53,368 nucleotides of DNA from Microthrixaceae bacterium (GTDB lineage Bacteria > Actinomycetota > Acidimicrobiia > Acidimicrobiales > DATDAH01): positions 1-53,368 of the forward strand of contig JACJWK010000022.1 in assembly GCA_020637195.1 (NCBI GenBank). Direction: 5' to 3'. The notes below the pieces were generated by a model. That model was not told the origin of the DNA and did not search any database. It saw nothing but the letters and a program-made list of their open reading frames with translations. The translations under genes and the position numbers were made by a program. Positions 7,408-15,657 of the stretch are shown piece after piece; positions within the stretch are counted from its first letter, which is position 1; each line of letters starts with the position of its first letter.

Positions 7408-8169
7408 ATGGCGAGCCGCTGGCCCTTCCTCGACCACCCGGGACCCCTGGCCTTCGCCCACCGGGGCGGCGCCGGCGACGCCCCCGAGAACACGCTGCCC
7501 GCGTTCGCCCAGGCGGTCGCGCTCGGCTACCGCTACGTCGAGACCGACGCCCACGTCACCGCCGACGGGGTGCTCCTCGCCTTCCACGACCACGTCCTCG
7601 ACCGGGTGACCGATCGAACGGGGGTCATCGCCGACCTGCCCTGGAGCGAGGTCCGGCGGGCCCGGGTCGGCGGGACCGAGCCCATCCCGCGCCTCGAGGA
7701 ACTCCTCGCCACGTGGCCCGACCTGCGGGTGAACATCGACCCCAAGCACGACGCCGCCGTCGACCCGTTGGCCCGCGCCATCGAACGGACGGGCGCCATC
7801 GACCGGGTGTGCGTCGGATCGTTCTCCGACCGGCGGTTGCGTCGCCTGCGGGTGCGCCTGGGCGAGCGCCTCTGCTGGTCGCACGGGCCGAGGGGCATCG
7901 CCCGCGCCCGGCTCGCGAGCCTCGGGCTGCCCGCCGGCCCGCTGGCGGCACCCTGCGTCCAGGTTCCCGTGCGCCAGGGTCGGGTCACGGTCGTGGACCC
8001 GCGCTTCGTGCGCCACCTGCACGGACGGGGGATCCAGGTCCACGTCTGGACGATCGACGAGGAGGCGGAGATGGAGCGCCTCCTCGACCTCGGCGTCGAC
8101 GGCATCATGACCGATCGCCCGGCGGCCCTCCGGGCGGTCCTCGAGCGACGGGGGGCCTGGGTCGACTGA
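7408..8169 (+). CDS. Glycerophosphodiester phosphodiesterase
   Basis: Codes for 253 residues and is cytoplasmic (no signal peptide). GDPD hallmarks are AHRGGAGDAPENTLPAF (His18, Arg19, Glu29), the metal-binding YVETDAHVT and FHDH. At the C-terminus it has HVWTIDEEAEM and DGIMTDRP. The enzyme hydrolyses glycerophosphodiesters, released by phospholipid deacylation, into glycerol 3-phosphate and an alcohol. Domain length and motif order are complete. Its stop overlaps the start of the acyl-CoA synthetase gene (TGATG), so the two are co-translated, and both suit lipid turnover. The leaderless promoter 8 bases upstream supports ATG 7408 as the start. Confidence 0.93.
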   Translation: MASRWPFLDHPGPLAFAHRGGAGDAPENTLPAFAQAVALGYRYVETDAHVTADGVLLAFHDHVLDRVTDRTGVIADLPWSEVRRARVGGTEPIPRLEELLATWPDLRVNIDPKHDAAVDPLARAIERTGAIDRVCVGSFSDRRLRRLRVRLGERLCWSHGPRGIARARLASLGLPAGPLAAPCVQVPVRQGRVTVVDPRFVRHLHGRGIQVHVWTIDEEAEMERLLDLGVDGIMTDRPAALRAVLERRGAWVD

Positions 8170-9668
8170 TGGAGCTGCCCCTCACGCCCCTCGACTTCCT
8201 GGCCCGCGCCCGCGCCCTGTTCCCCCGCCGGGTGGGCGTCGTCGACGGCGACCACCGCTTCACCTACGCCCAGTTCGGCGCGCGCTGCGACCGGCTCGCC
8301 CATGCCCTGCGCCGCGACCTGGGCGTCGCGCCGGGCGACCGGGTGGCGTGGCTGGGCGGCAACACGCACGAGCTGCTCGAGGCCTACTTCGGGGTGCTGC
8401 TCGCCGGGGGCGTCCTCGTGCCGCTCAACATCCGCCTGGCCGCCGCCGAGCTGGCGGACGTGGTCGACGACTGCGCCCCCGTGGTCCTGTTCCGCCATCC
8501 GGACCACGCCGATCCCGGCCACCCGGTCCGCCAGGTGGTGCTGGGCGACGAGCACGAGGCGCTCCTGGCCGCACAGCCCGACGCGGCGCCACCGCGTCCC
8601 CCCGTCGACGAGCGCGACCCCGCCGAGATCTTCTACACGAGCGGCACCACCGGCACCCCGAAGGGCGCCGTGCTCTCGCACCGCAGCCTCTACCTGCACG
8701 CCGTGCACTCGGCGCTCACCAACGGCATCACCGGCGACGACGTGGTGCTCCACACGATCCCGCTGTTCCACGTCAACGGGTGGGGGACCCCGCACTACGT
8801 CACCGCCCTCGGCGGCGTGCACGTGATGCTGCCCCGGTTCGACCCTGGCGAGGTCCTGCGCCTCGTCGCGAGCGAGCACGTCACGCGCCTGTTCCTCGTC
8901 CCGGCCATGGCCACCGCGCTGCTCGAGCATCCCGACCTCGACCGCCGCGCGTACCCGTCCCTGCGTCAGATCTCGGTCGGAGGCGCCCCGCTCGGACCCG
9001 AGCTGCTGGGCGAGCTCGAGGCGCGGCTGGGGTGCCCGTGCATCTGCGGCTACGGCATGACCGAGTCCTCCCCCACGCTCACCCGGGCGCTCGACAAGCC
9101 GGGCGAGCCCTCCGACCCCGCCCGTCGCGCCACCACCGGGCTGCCCATCCTCGGGGTGGAGCTGTCGGTCGTGGACCACGACGGCGACGAGGTGGCCCAC
9201 GACGGCGAGACCCGGGGCGAGGTGCGGGCCCGCTCCAACCACGTGATGACCGGGTACTGGAACGACCCCGAGGCCACCGCCGAGGTGCTGCGTGACGGCT
9301 GGCTCCACACCGGCGACGTGGCCACGGTCGACCCGGACGGCTACCTCACGATCGTCGATCGCAGCAAGGACGTCATCATCTCGGGCGGCGAGAACGTGTC
9401 GAGCGTCGAGGTCGAGAAGGCCCTGACCGCGCACCCCGCCGTGCTCGAGGCCGCGGTCGTCGGCGTCCCCGACGAGCGGTGGGGCGAGGTGCCGCGGGCG
9501 TTCGTGGTGCTGCGCGCCGGCCGGGCCGCCGCCCCCGACGACCTCCGGGCGTTCGTGCGGGCGCGGCTCGCCCACTTCAAGGCGCCGCGCGACGTCGTCG
9601 TGGTCGACGACCTCCCGAAGAGCGGCACCGGCAAGGTCCGCAAGGACCACCTCCGGCGCCGGGCCTGA
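8169..9668 (+). CDS. Long/medium-chain acyl-CoA synthetase (AMP-forming)
   Basis: Codes for 499 residues of the ANL superfamily. The P-loop is YTSGTTGTPKGAVLSH (residues about 157-172). A core motif GYGMTESSP contacts adenylate. The hinge region is GWLHTGDVATVDPDGYL, followed by DRSKDVIISGGENVSS. The catalytic C-terminal Lys lies in PKSGTGKVRKDHLR. The enzyme activates a carboxylic acid with ATP and transfers it to CoA, most likely a fatty acid (FadD-like). Other acyl substrates such as aromatic acids cannot be excluded. It is coupled to the glycerophosphodiesterase gene by a TGATG overlap and ends before a bidirectional terminator hairpin. Confidence 0.92.
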   Translation: MELPLTPLDFLARARALFPRRVGVVDGDHRFTYAQFGARCDRLAHALRRDLGVAPGDRVAWLGGNTHELLEAYFGVLLAGGVLVPLNIRLAAAELADVVDDCAPVVLFRHPDHADPGHPVRQVVLGDEHEALLAAQPDAAPPRPPVDERDPAEIFYTSGTTGTPKGAVLSHRSLYLHAVHSALTNGITGDDVVLHTIPLFHVNGWGTPHYVTALGGVHVMLPRFDPGEVLRLVASEHVTRLFLVPAMATALLEHPDLDRRAYPSLRQISVGGAPLGPELLGELEARLGCPCICGYGMTESSPTLTRALDKPGEPSDPARRATTGLPILGVELSVVDHDGDEVAHDGETRGEVRARSNHVMTGYWNDPEATAEVLRDGWLHTGDVATVDPDGYLTIVDRSKDVIISGGENVSSVEVEKALTAHPAVLEAAVVGVPDERWGEVPRAFVVLRAGRAAAPDDLRAFVRARLAHFKAPRDVVVVDDLPKSGTGKVRKDHLRRRA

Positions 9669-9730
9669 CCCGCGGCGGCACCCCGCCGGCGCCGCACGGC
9701 TCGGCGGGCGGGCTCGCCCGAAAACGCGGA

Positions 9731-9754
9731 ACAGCCGCCCCGGAGGGCGGCTGT
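9731..9754. terminator. Bidirectional intrinsic terminator between convergent genes
   Basis: A perfect 10-base stem (ACAGCCGCCC, 9731-9740, with 9745-9754) closes a CGGA tetraloop. It lies between the stop of the acyl-CoA synthetase (9668) and the stop of the minus-strand surface protein (9774). On the minus strand it is followed by TTCCGCGTTTT, giving a partial U-run. Confidence 0.75.
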
Positions 9755-9773
9755 CCCGTCGTTCGTCCTGGGA

Positions 9774-10367
9774 TCAGGCGGTGGTCGCCGCCTTGGAGAA
9801 GCGTCGGCGGGCACCGAACAGCGCCGCGCCGCCGAGCACGACGAGGGCGACGCCCACGCCGACGAGGGTGCCGGTGTTGTTCGAGCCGGTGCGGGCGAGG
9901 TTGCCCACCTCGTTGCCGACCACCTCGAAGCCGAGCACCCGACAGAGCGGATCGCCGCCGGTGTCGGTGCCGCACACCTCGAGGCCGCAGTCACCGGCCG
10001 GCACGTCGGGCACGACGTACGAGAAGGTGAAGGTGGTGCCGGTGGACGGGCCCTCGAACACCACGGTCGGCCCGCAGGTGAGGGTGGCGGTCACCGTGTC
10101 GCCGGCGTTGTAGCCGTGGACGGTGCACGTGACGGTGTCGCCGACCGAGGCGCTGGCCGGCGAGCAGCCGTCGTCCGAGCCGGTCGAGGCGGCCAGGTAG
10201 GCCTGGATGTCGAAGTTGCCGTCGGCGTCGATGAAGGCCGAGGGGTCCTGGTCCTCCTGGTCACCCGCCTGGGCCGAGGCCGGCCCGAGCGTCGCGAGCA
10301 GCACCATGCCGCTCAGGAACAGGCCGCCCAGGACTGCACGCAGGGTCTTGCGCATGGCACTCGTCAC
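9774..10367 (-). CDS. Secreted surface protein with LAXTG sorting signal
   Basis: Codes for 197 residues. Residues 1-32 form a signal peptide ending ASA-Q. A mature region of about 120 residues has six Cys and a beta-rich, Ig-like pattern (SVGDTVTCTVHGY, TFTFSYVVPD). The tail is a complete cell-wall sorting signal: LARTG at residues 157-161, a hydrophobic helix and the basic end GARRRFSK. LAXTG is the pentapeptide used by class E sortases of high-GC actinobacteria. No sortase gene is in the window. GTG 10367 was chosen over ATG 10355 because GGGAGGA (10373-10379) stands 5 bases before it. A TATAAC -10 element overlaps the stop of the upstream gene. The function is unknown; a structural or adhesive surface role is inference. 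Confidence 0.82.
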   Translation of the reverse strand: MTSAMRKTLRAVLGGLFLSGMVLLATLGPASAQAGDQEDQDPSAFIDADGNFDIQAYLAASTGSDDGCSPASASVGDTVTCTVHGYNAGDTVTATLTCGPTVVFEGPSTGTTFTFSYVVPDVPAGDCGLEVCGTDTGGDPLCRVLGFEVVGNEVGNLARTGSNNTGTLVGVGVALVVLGGAALFGARRRFSKAATTA

Positions 10368-10400
10368 GGATGTCCTCCCAAGACAGTTGAACGAAGCGAA

Positions 10401-10406
10401 GTTATA
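10401..10406 (-). promoter_or_regulatory. Possible -10 element TATAAC for the LAXTG protein gene
   Basis: TATAAC on the minus strand lies about 34 bases before GTG 10367 and contains the TAA stop of the upstream GT-C-like gene. No clear -35 is visible. It would allow separate expression of the surface protein from the end of the flippase operon. Confidence 0.35.
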
Positions 10407-12294
10407 GCACGTACATCGGCCGGGAGGGGGAATCCCGGAGGGTTCGCCACGCGGCGGTCCCCACGGCCGCCAGCCAGATGGCGTCGCCGACCAGCACCAG
10501 CACCGCCGGCCAGTACCAGACGAGGCCCCCGCCCGCCGGCAGCCGCAGGCGACCGTCGGCTCCCACCGAGGCCGGCGCCAGGCCGCGCAGCCACCCGCTC
10601 GCGCCGGGCCGGCTCCAGGTCGCCGGGCCCGACGGGTCGATGGACGCGACCGGCGCGACGGGCGAGTCCAGGCGAAGCACGGACCCGTCGTCGGCGACGA
10701 CCTCGCCCCGCCACCCGGCGACCTCGAACAGCTCGAGCGTGGGCCCGTCGACCACCCGCACCAGGCCCGGGTCCTCCCGCAGGGAGAGATAGGTCTGCCA
10801 GTCGATGTCGTGCTGGAGCACGACCCACCGCACGCCGAGGTCGGCGAGCTGCTCGCCCACGGGCTCACCGGCCTTGATGCGGAGCGCGAGCAGGTCCATC
10901 GCCGGCTCCCGCCCGTCGGCGCGCTCCTGCGCCGGGGTGTCGAGGTTGGGGTCCGACGCCACGAGCACGTCACCACCCAGGTAGAGGGGCATGACGTCGT
11001 TCACGCGCCGACCCCCGGCGACGTTCAGGTTGAAGTACTGCGCCCACGGCAGCGACACCACGGTCCCCCCGCCCTCGCGGACGACCTGCCGGGCCTCGGC
11101 CCACTCCCCCGGCAGCCGGACCGGCTCGAGCTGACCGCCGAAGCCCCACAGCCCCGGCACCGCCAGCCACGCCGCGAGCGCCACCGGGAGACCGAGCCAG
11201 GCCACCCGTCCGGCCCCGCGGGCGCCCGAGGCGAGGCGCGCCGCCCCGAGCGCCGCCGCCGGCGCCATCCAGACGAGGTAGAGGGGCAGGAGGCGCTGGC
11301 CCTCCCGCACCGGCGCGCCGATCGGCGTGTCGGTGAGGGCCCGCCAGAGCGACTCGAGCCCGGGCAGCGCGCCGGCGAGGGCCACGCCCACCGCGAGCGC
11401 GGCGAGCCACGACGCCGGTCGCCGCCAGGCGTCGGGCAGGTCCCGGTGGCCGAGCACCGCCAGCACGAGCAGCACCGCGCCCGCCGCGGCCACGCCGAAC
11501 TGGCCGTGGCCGGTCTGGAAGGCGTCCTGCCAGAAGCCGTGCCCGGCGAGGAGGCGGAGCGGGCCCCCGGCACCGGGAACCCGGGCGGCGAAGTCGCCGG
11601 ACTCGGCCAGGCGCACCCCCTGGCGGAACACGACCACACCGGGCACCGACCACACGAGCTGGCCCACGGCCAGCGCGGCCAGGACGGCCGCCGGCCGCCG
11701 CCGGCGTCCCTCGGCGAGCAGGCCGGCCCCGCCCACCAGGCCGGCGACGACGCCACCCGACACGCCGCAGGCGCCCAGCGCGGCACCGGCGAGCAGCGTC
11801 CGGGCGAGGTCCGCCGACGGGGCCAGCAGTCGGGGCAGGACCCAGGGCAGCACGGCGACCACCAGCACCACCCCGAGGTACCCCGTGGCCGCCCGGGTCG
11901 CCACGAAGGGCCCGGCGGCGTAGAGCAGGCCCGCGGCCAGCCGGGTGACGGCGCCCCGGTCGGCCACGAGCCGCTGGGCGCCGACGAACGCGACCGTGAC
12001 CGACGCGACGAGCAGCCCCTTGACCAGGGTGGCGCCGTCCACGAGGCCCGAGGCCCACGCCAGCGGCACCATGAAGGGCAGCCGGCGGGGCAGCTCCGGC
12101 CCGAGACCCCAGACCCCCCGCGGCACGGGGATCTCCGCGGTGGCCACGAGGTCGAGGTTGAACAGCGCGCCGGGGCCGAGCGCGGGGCCCAGGAGCGCGA
12201 GGCCGAGGGCCAGGCCGACCCCCCAGGGCCACCCGGCGGCCCACGAGCGGGACCGCGACCGGTGCGCCGGTGCGTCAGCCCGGGCTGAGGGCAC
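10402..12294 (-). CDS. Polytopic GT-C-like membrane protein
   Basis: Codes for about 630 residues. The N-terminal two thirds have around ten hydrophobic helices, starting with GVGLALGLALLGPALGPGAL. An extracytoplasmic segment follows (VVSLPWAQYFNLNV, then DLGVRWVVLQHDIDWQTYL, then LELFEVAGWRGEVV), and a final helix ends near the C-terminus. The segment DLGVRWVVLQHDIDW closely parallels ALGVDRVVVRNDLDWE and AGVRYVVARNDLD of the two AftD-like proteins downstream. This is therefore probably a smaller relative of that GT-C group without the carbohydrate-binding domains. No catalytic residue can be assigned. The start is uncertain: GTG 12294 overlaps the end of the flippase gene by 20 bases and is the nearest usable codon. 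Confidence 0.7.
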   Translation of the reverse strand: MPSARADAPAHRSRSRSWAAGWPWGVGLALGLALLGPALGPGALFNLDLVATAEIPVPRGVWGLGPELPRRLPFMVPLAWASGLVDGATLVKGLLVASVTVAFVGAQRLVADRGAVTRLAAGLLYAAGPFVATRAATGYLGVVLVVAVLPWVLPRLLAPSADLARTLLAGAALGACGVSGGVVAGLVGGAGLLAEGRRRRPAAVLAALAVGQLVWSVPGVVVFRQGVRLAESGDFAARVPGAGGPLRLLAGHGFWQDAFQTGHGQFGVAAAGAVLLVLAVLGHRDLPDAWRRPASWLAALAVGVALAGALPGLESLWRALTDTPIGAPVREGQRLLPLYLVWMAPAAALGAARLASGARGAGRVAWLGLPVALAAWLAVPGLWGFGGQLEPVRLPGEWAEARQVVREGGGTVVSLPWAQYFNLNVAGGRRVNDVMPLYLGGDVLVASDPNLDTPAQERADGREPAMDLLALRIKAGEPVGEQLADLGVRWVVLQHDIDWQTYLSLREDPGLVRVVDGPTLELFEVAGWRGEVVADDGSVLRLDSPVAPVASIDPSGPATWSRPGASGWLRGLAPASVGADGRLRLPAGGGLVWYWPAVLVLVGDAIWLAAVGTAAWRTLRDSPSRPMYVL

Positions 12295-13624
12295 CGGCGG
12301 GCTCGTCGCCGTCGGGCGCGCCGAGCCACTCGGTGTCGGCGGCGAGGGCGCGCTGGCGAGCGTTGCGGGTGGTGACCACGATGGCGACCGCGGCGGCGAG
12401 GCCGTTGCCCACGAGCCAGGCCAGCGCGGCACCGTCGATGCCGTCGTCGGGCACGAGCACGAGGGCGGGGCCGAGGATCCCGACGGCGAGCGCCAGCGAG
12501 ATGGTCACGATCGACCGGACGTGCTCCTCGACCCGGGCCCTGGTCAGGCAGATGCTGGTGACCGCCCAGCCGACCCCGGCCAGCACCAGCGTGGGGAGGA
12601 TGTCGGAGGCGTCGCGGTACGCGGTGCCGTACACGAGGGTGACGACGTCGCTGCCCACCCGGGCGCCGAGGGCCACCACCGCCATGAAGCCGAGCGCGAG
12701 CACCAGGGCGAGCCGCACCTGGCGGTCGAGGTTCGCGCCGCCCTTGCCCCCCTCGACGAGCAGCACCTGGCCGAGGGTGTGGGGCACGAGGAACAGGACG
12801 CTCGTGATGCTGAACGCGACGTACCAGGCGGCGTACTGCGGCGACGTGACCTCGATGGCCACCAGCAGGGGGAGGGCGAAGGTGGGGGCCTGGACGGCGA
12901 GGATGCCCAGGTAGTTGACCGAGGAGTAGCGCAGGCCGGGGCGCCAGGAGGCGGGAACCGGGCGCAGGGGGTGGCCCCGCCGGCGGACCACCAGCCCACC
13001 GGCCAGCACCAGCCCGGACAGCGCGGGGATGCCGGCGACCACGAGGAACAGCCACATCGCGTCGTCGCCGACCGGATGGAGGGGGACGAGCGCGAACCGC
13101 ACGAGGCCGACGACGGCCACCCGGCCGAACACCCACCCCCACCGCCGCAGCGCCATGAGGCGCACCTCGACGAGCACGGCGCACGACATGCCGAACACCG
13201 TGAGGAGGAAGATCGCGAAACCGGCCGGGGTGCCCCACTGGAGCAGGGTCGCCGACATCGAGCCGGGCAGGAACGCCACGAACAGCGCCGTGCCGACGAC
13301 CGACGACGCGCCCGTGTACAGCAGGGCCCAGTTGAACAGGACCGACGAGGGCTCGTCGTCCTCGGGCGCGTACCGCGCGACCGCGACCGGCAACCCCATG
13401 TTGGAGGCGTAGTTGATGAACAGCACGGCGGTGAACAGCGCCGAGGCGCGGCCGACGTCGGCCTTCGTGTCGATCTGGGTGCCGATGAACCAGAAGGCGA
13501 ACCCGAAGAAGGCGTTCGCGGCGACGCTCCCGAGCAGCCAGAACGACCCGCGCAGCAGGTGGCCGTGGCCGCTGACGAGCGCGGCCGGTCGCTCCCGGCG
13601 CGGCCGGCGTCCGCCCCCGCTCAT
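12275..13624 (-). CDS. Polysaccharide flippase (MATE/Wzx-like)
   Basis: Codes for 449 residues with about 12-14 hydrophobic segments. The N-terminal GSFWLLGSVAANAFFGFAFW is typical of the polysaccharide-transporter (Wzx/RfbX, MVF superfamily) start. It is followed by alternating helices and short polar loops and a hydrophilic C-terminal tail of about 30 residues. Such proteins flip lipid-linked sugar repeat units across the cytoplasmic membrane. Its position between a methyltransferase and a GT-C-like membrane protein, beside the AftD-like operon, fits export of a polyprenyl-linked glycan. ATG 13624 comes 34 bases after the stop of the methyltransferase gene. The transported substrate is inferred from context only. 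Confidence 0.85.
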   Translation of the reverse strand: MSGGGRRPRRERPAALVSGHGHLLRGSFWLLGSVAANAFFGFAFWFIGTQIDTKADVGRASALFTAVLFINYASNMGLPVAVARYAPEDDEPSSVLFNWALLYTGASSVVGTALFVAFLPGSMSATLLQWGTPAGFAIFLLTVFGMSCAVLVEVRLMALRRWGWVFGRVAVVGLVRFALVPLHPVGDDAMWLFLVVAGIPALSGLVLAGGLVVRRRGHPLRPVPASWRPGLRYSSVNYLGILAVQAPTFALPLLVAIEVTSPQYAAWYVAFSITSVLFLVPHTLGQVLLVEGGKGGANLDRQVRLALVLALGFMAVVALGARVGSDVVTLVYGTAYRDASDILPTLVLAGVGWAVTSICLTRARVEEHVRSIVTISLALAVGILGPALVLVPDDGIDGAALAWLVGNGLAAAVAIVVTTRNARQRALAADTEWLGAPDGDEPAGALSPG

Positions 13625-13658
13625 CGCCCCGGGCCTCGCACGCGACCCACGGCCCCGC

Positions 13659-14447
13659 TCAGTGGGGCCAGACCTGGTCCCGATGGCCGAGGAGGCGGGC
13701 CACCGGGTCGAGCTTGGCGAGGATGAGCGCCTTGATGACCACGTTGCGCACGAACCACGGCAGCTCGGCGGCCTGGGCGAGCGCGTTGCGGCCCCGGTCG
13801 GCGAGGTCGAGGCGCTCGCACCGGTAGGCGGTCATCGACGTCGTGCGGCCCAGGTAGCGGAACCGGGAACCGAAGAAGAGGCGGGCGACGATGGCCAGCG
13901 TCACGCCGACGGAGCTGAACGAGTCGTGGATGAGCAAGATGCCGCCGTCGGCCACGCGATCGCCCCAGCGCGCGATGTCGTCGCGGGCGGGCGCGTAGCG
14001 GTGGGCGCCGTCGATGTAGAGCAGGTCGACGGGCCCTTCGACGGCGTCGAGGGCCTCCTGGCTGGGGCGTCGCACGTGGCGCACGCGGTCGGCGACCCCG
14101 GCGGCCTCGAGGTTGGCGCAGAACGCCTCGTGGTCGCGCTGGCCCTCCTCGGGGACGGCCTTGATCTGCTGCGGCCCGCGGTCGTTGCCGCCGTGGGGGT
14201 CGATGGCCACCACCTCGACGCCGGGGCTGGCCGCGCTGGCGAGCACGATGGCCGATCGCCCGCGGTAGCTGCCGATCTCCACGATGGTCGCCGGAGGGCG
14301 CAGCACCGACGCCCGGTCCCACAGCCACCGCGCCTGCGCGGGCGTCATCCAGCCCTCGACGTGCGCGACCGACGCGAGCACGTCGGAGAAGCGCGGCCGG
14401 GGTGCGGGCTCGGCGGACGAGGGGGCGGAGGCGGCGTCGTTGCTCAT
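13659..14447 (-). CDS. Class I SAM-dependent methyltransferase (Methyltransf_24 type)
   Basis: Codes for 262 residues. The SAM-binding motif I is IVEIGSYRGRSAIVLA (residues about 55-70), followed by an acidic strand VVAIDPHGG. Later come LLYIDGAHRY and GGILLIHDSFSSVGV, the metal-coordinating His/Asp pattern of the Methyltransf_24/cephalosporin hydroxylase-like group. These enzymes methylate small molecules or sugars and occur often in glycan clusters. The C-terminal 60 residues are basic and may contact the membrane. It is the first gene of a minus-strand group (methyltransferase, flippase, GT-C-like protein). It is divergent from the seven-gene operon, with 118 bases between the start codons. 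Confidence 0.85.
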   Translation of the reverse strand: MSNDAASAPSSAEPAPRPRFSDVLASVAHVEGWMTPAQARWLWDRASVLRPPATIVEIGSYRGRSAIVLASAASPGVEVVAIDPHGGNDRGPQQIKAVPEEGQRDHEAFCANLEAAGVADRVRHVRRPSQEALDAVEGPVDLLYIDGAHRYAPARDDIARWGDRVADGGILLIHDSFSSVGVTLAIVARLFFGSRFRYLGRTTSMTAYRCERLDLADRGRNALAQAAELPWFVRNVVIKALILAKLDPVARLLGHRDQVWPH

Positions 14448-14550
14448 GGCGGCAGGCGGTGACCGGGACGGGTTGTCGGAAGGGGCCGCGCCGAGCGGGG
14501 CGCGACGCCGGGCGACCGACGCCGCGGCCGTCCGGGCACGTGGACCAATC

Positions 14551-14556
14551 TAGGAT
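14551..14556 (+). promoter_or_regulatory. Possible leaderless -10 box TAGGAT for the 14.5-28 kb operon
   Basis: TAGGAT (TANNNT form) is followed by 9 bases and GTG 14566. It sits in the 118-base divergent spacer, which otherwise shows no clear -35 or operator. It would drive the whole NTGA-coupled operon. Confidence 0.4.
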
Positions 14557-14565
14557 AGATCCACT

Positions 14566-15657
14566 GTGACTTCGAACCAGACCGACGCCGACGACGGCAC
14601 CGTCGAGCCGCCCGAGGGCGACGCCGAGCCCGCGTCTGTGACCACCTCGACCGAGCCCGCCGACGGCGGCGACGAGACGCCGTCCGACGACCCGCCGGCC
14701 AAGCCCGCGGCGGTCGACGGCGAGGGCGCAGCCGCCCCGGCCGACGGCGATCCCGCCCCGGACGAGGGCGCCCGGGGCGACGGCGGCGAGGACCCCGGGG
14801 GTGCGGCCGGTGAGGACCACGGCGACACGGACCAGGGGGACGAGGACCACGGCGACGAGGACCACGACGAGGACGACGAGGGCCCGAGCCGCGTCGTGCT
14901 GCTCGTCGGCGCCGCCGTCGCCTTCGTGGCCATCGCCATCGTGGGCGTGCTCATCGCCAGCGGCGGGGGCGACGGGGGTGGTGGCGGCGACGGTGAGGCG
15001 GCCGCCCCGTCCGACGCCCGCACCGACGTCGCCGTGTTCGGCACGATCGACCAGTTCGACCGTCCCGACTCGGCCGGCGAGCTGGGCGACTTCGCCCCGG
15101 GTCGTCCCTGGTCCGCGGACGCGGGCACCTGGGGCATCGAGGACGGCGAGGCCTACCTGGTGGAGAGCGCCGAGTTCCGCAACCACGCCGTCGTGGGCCT
15201 CGGCCAGGGCGACGGCGGGGCGCAGGTCCGCCTCGACCAGGTGGTGAACGGCGCCGGCCTGGTCTTTCGGTACGTGGGCCCGTACAACTACTGGGCCGTC
15301 GTCGCGGTGCCCGACGTCGCCACCTGGAACGTCGTCAAGGTGGTCGACGGCGACCAGGAGGTCGTGGGCAACACCGGCCAGTCCCCCACCGCGGACGGCA
15401 CGACCGTCGGGGTGCGGATGCGGGGCGACACCATCGACGTCATCATCAACGGCCGGGTCCGCAAGACCATCGTGGACGACTTCCAGGCCGAGGCGGGCAA
15501 GGTGGGCCTGACCGCCCGGGGGCCCGACTCGGGTGACGCCCGCTTCGACGACTTCGTGGCCGGCCTGCCCAACGGCGTGCCCCTCTCGGGGGGACAGGGT
15601 GGGGGCGCCGCCGCGACCGGGGGTGGGGGCTCGTCCAGCACGACCGCCGCGCCGTGA
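14566..15657 (+). CDS. Membrane-anchored protein with acidic cytoplasmic tail and lectin-like domain
   Basis: Codes for 363 residues. Residues 1-105 are a disordered, extremely acidic tail rich in Asp, Glu, Gly and His (repeats such as GDEDHGDEDHDEDDE). One hydrophobic helix follows (about 108-132, LLVGAAVAFVAIAIVGVLIA). After a Gly-rich linker comes an outside domain of about 170 residues. Its pattern (FDRPDSAGELG, AGTWGIEDGEAYLV, GAGLVFRYVGPYNYW, DTIDVIINGRV, KVGLTARGPDSGDARFDDF) resembles the LamG/concanavalin-like fold of DUF1080-type proteins that bind sugars. The C-terminus is Gly/Ser/Thr-rich. It is probably the glycan-sensing or scaffold member of the operon; this role is inferred. 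Its stop overlaps the next start as GTGA. Confidence 0.78.
   Translation: MTSNQTDADDGTVEPPEGDAEPASVTTSTEPADGGDETPSDDPPAKPAAVDGEGAAAPADGDPAPDEGARGDGGEDPGGAAGEDHGDTDQGDEDHGDEDHDEDDEGPSRVVLLVGAAVAFVAIAIVGVLIASGGGDGGGGGDGEAAAPSDARTDVAVFGTIDQFDRPDSAGELGDFAPGRPWSADAGTWGIEDGEAYLVESAEFRNHAVVGLGQGDGGAQVRLDQVVNGAGLVFRYVGPYNYWAVVAVPDVATWNVVKVVDGDQEVVGNTGQSPTADGTTVGVRMRGDTIDVIINGRVRKTIVDDFQAEAGKVGLTARGPDSGDARFDDFVAGLPNGVPLSGGQGGGAAATGGGGSSSTTAAP

Noticed and set aside
6139..8043. Long N-terminal extension of the SirB1-like frame
   Set aside because: Runs antisense or out of frame through the MFS and glycerophosphodiesterase genes; the GTGA overlap at 6135-6138 gives a natural start.
6252..8168. Upstream extension of the acyl-CoA synthetase frame
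   Set aside because: The family sequence begins at MELPLTPLDF (8169), coupled to the glycerophosphodiesterase stop; the extension is antisense to the MFS gene and has no recognisable sequence.
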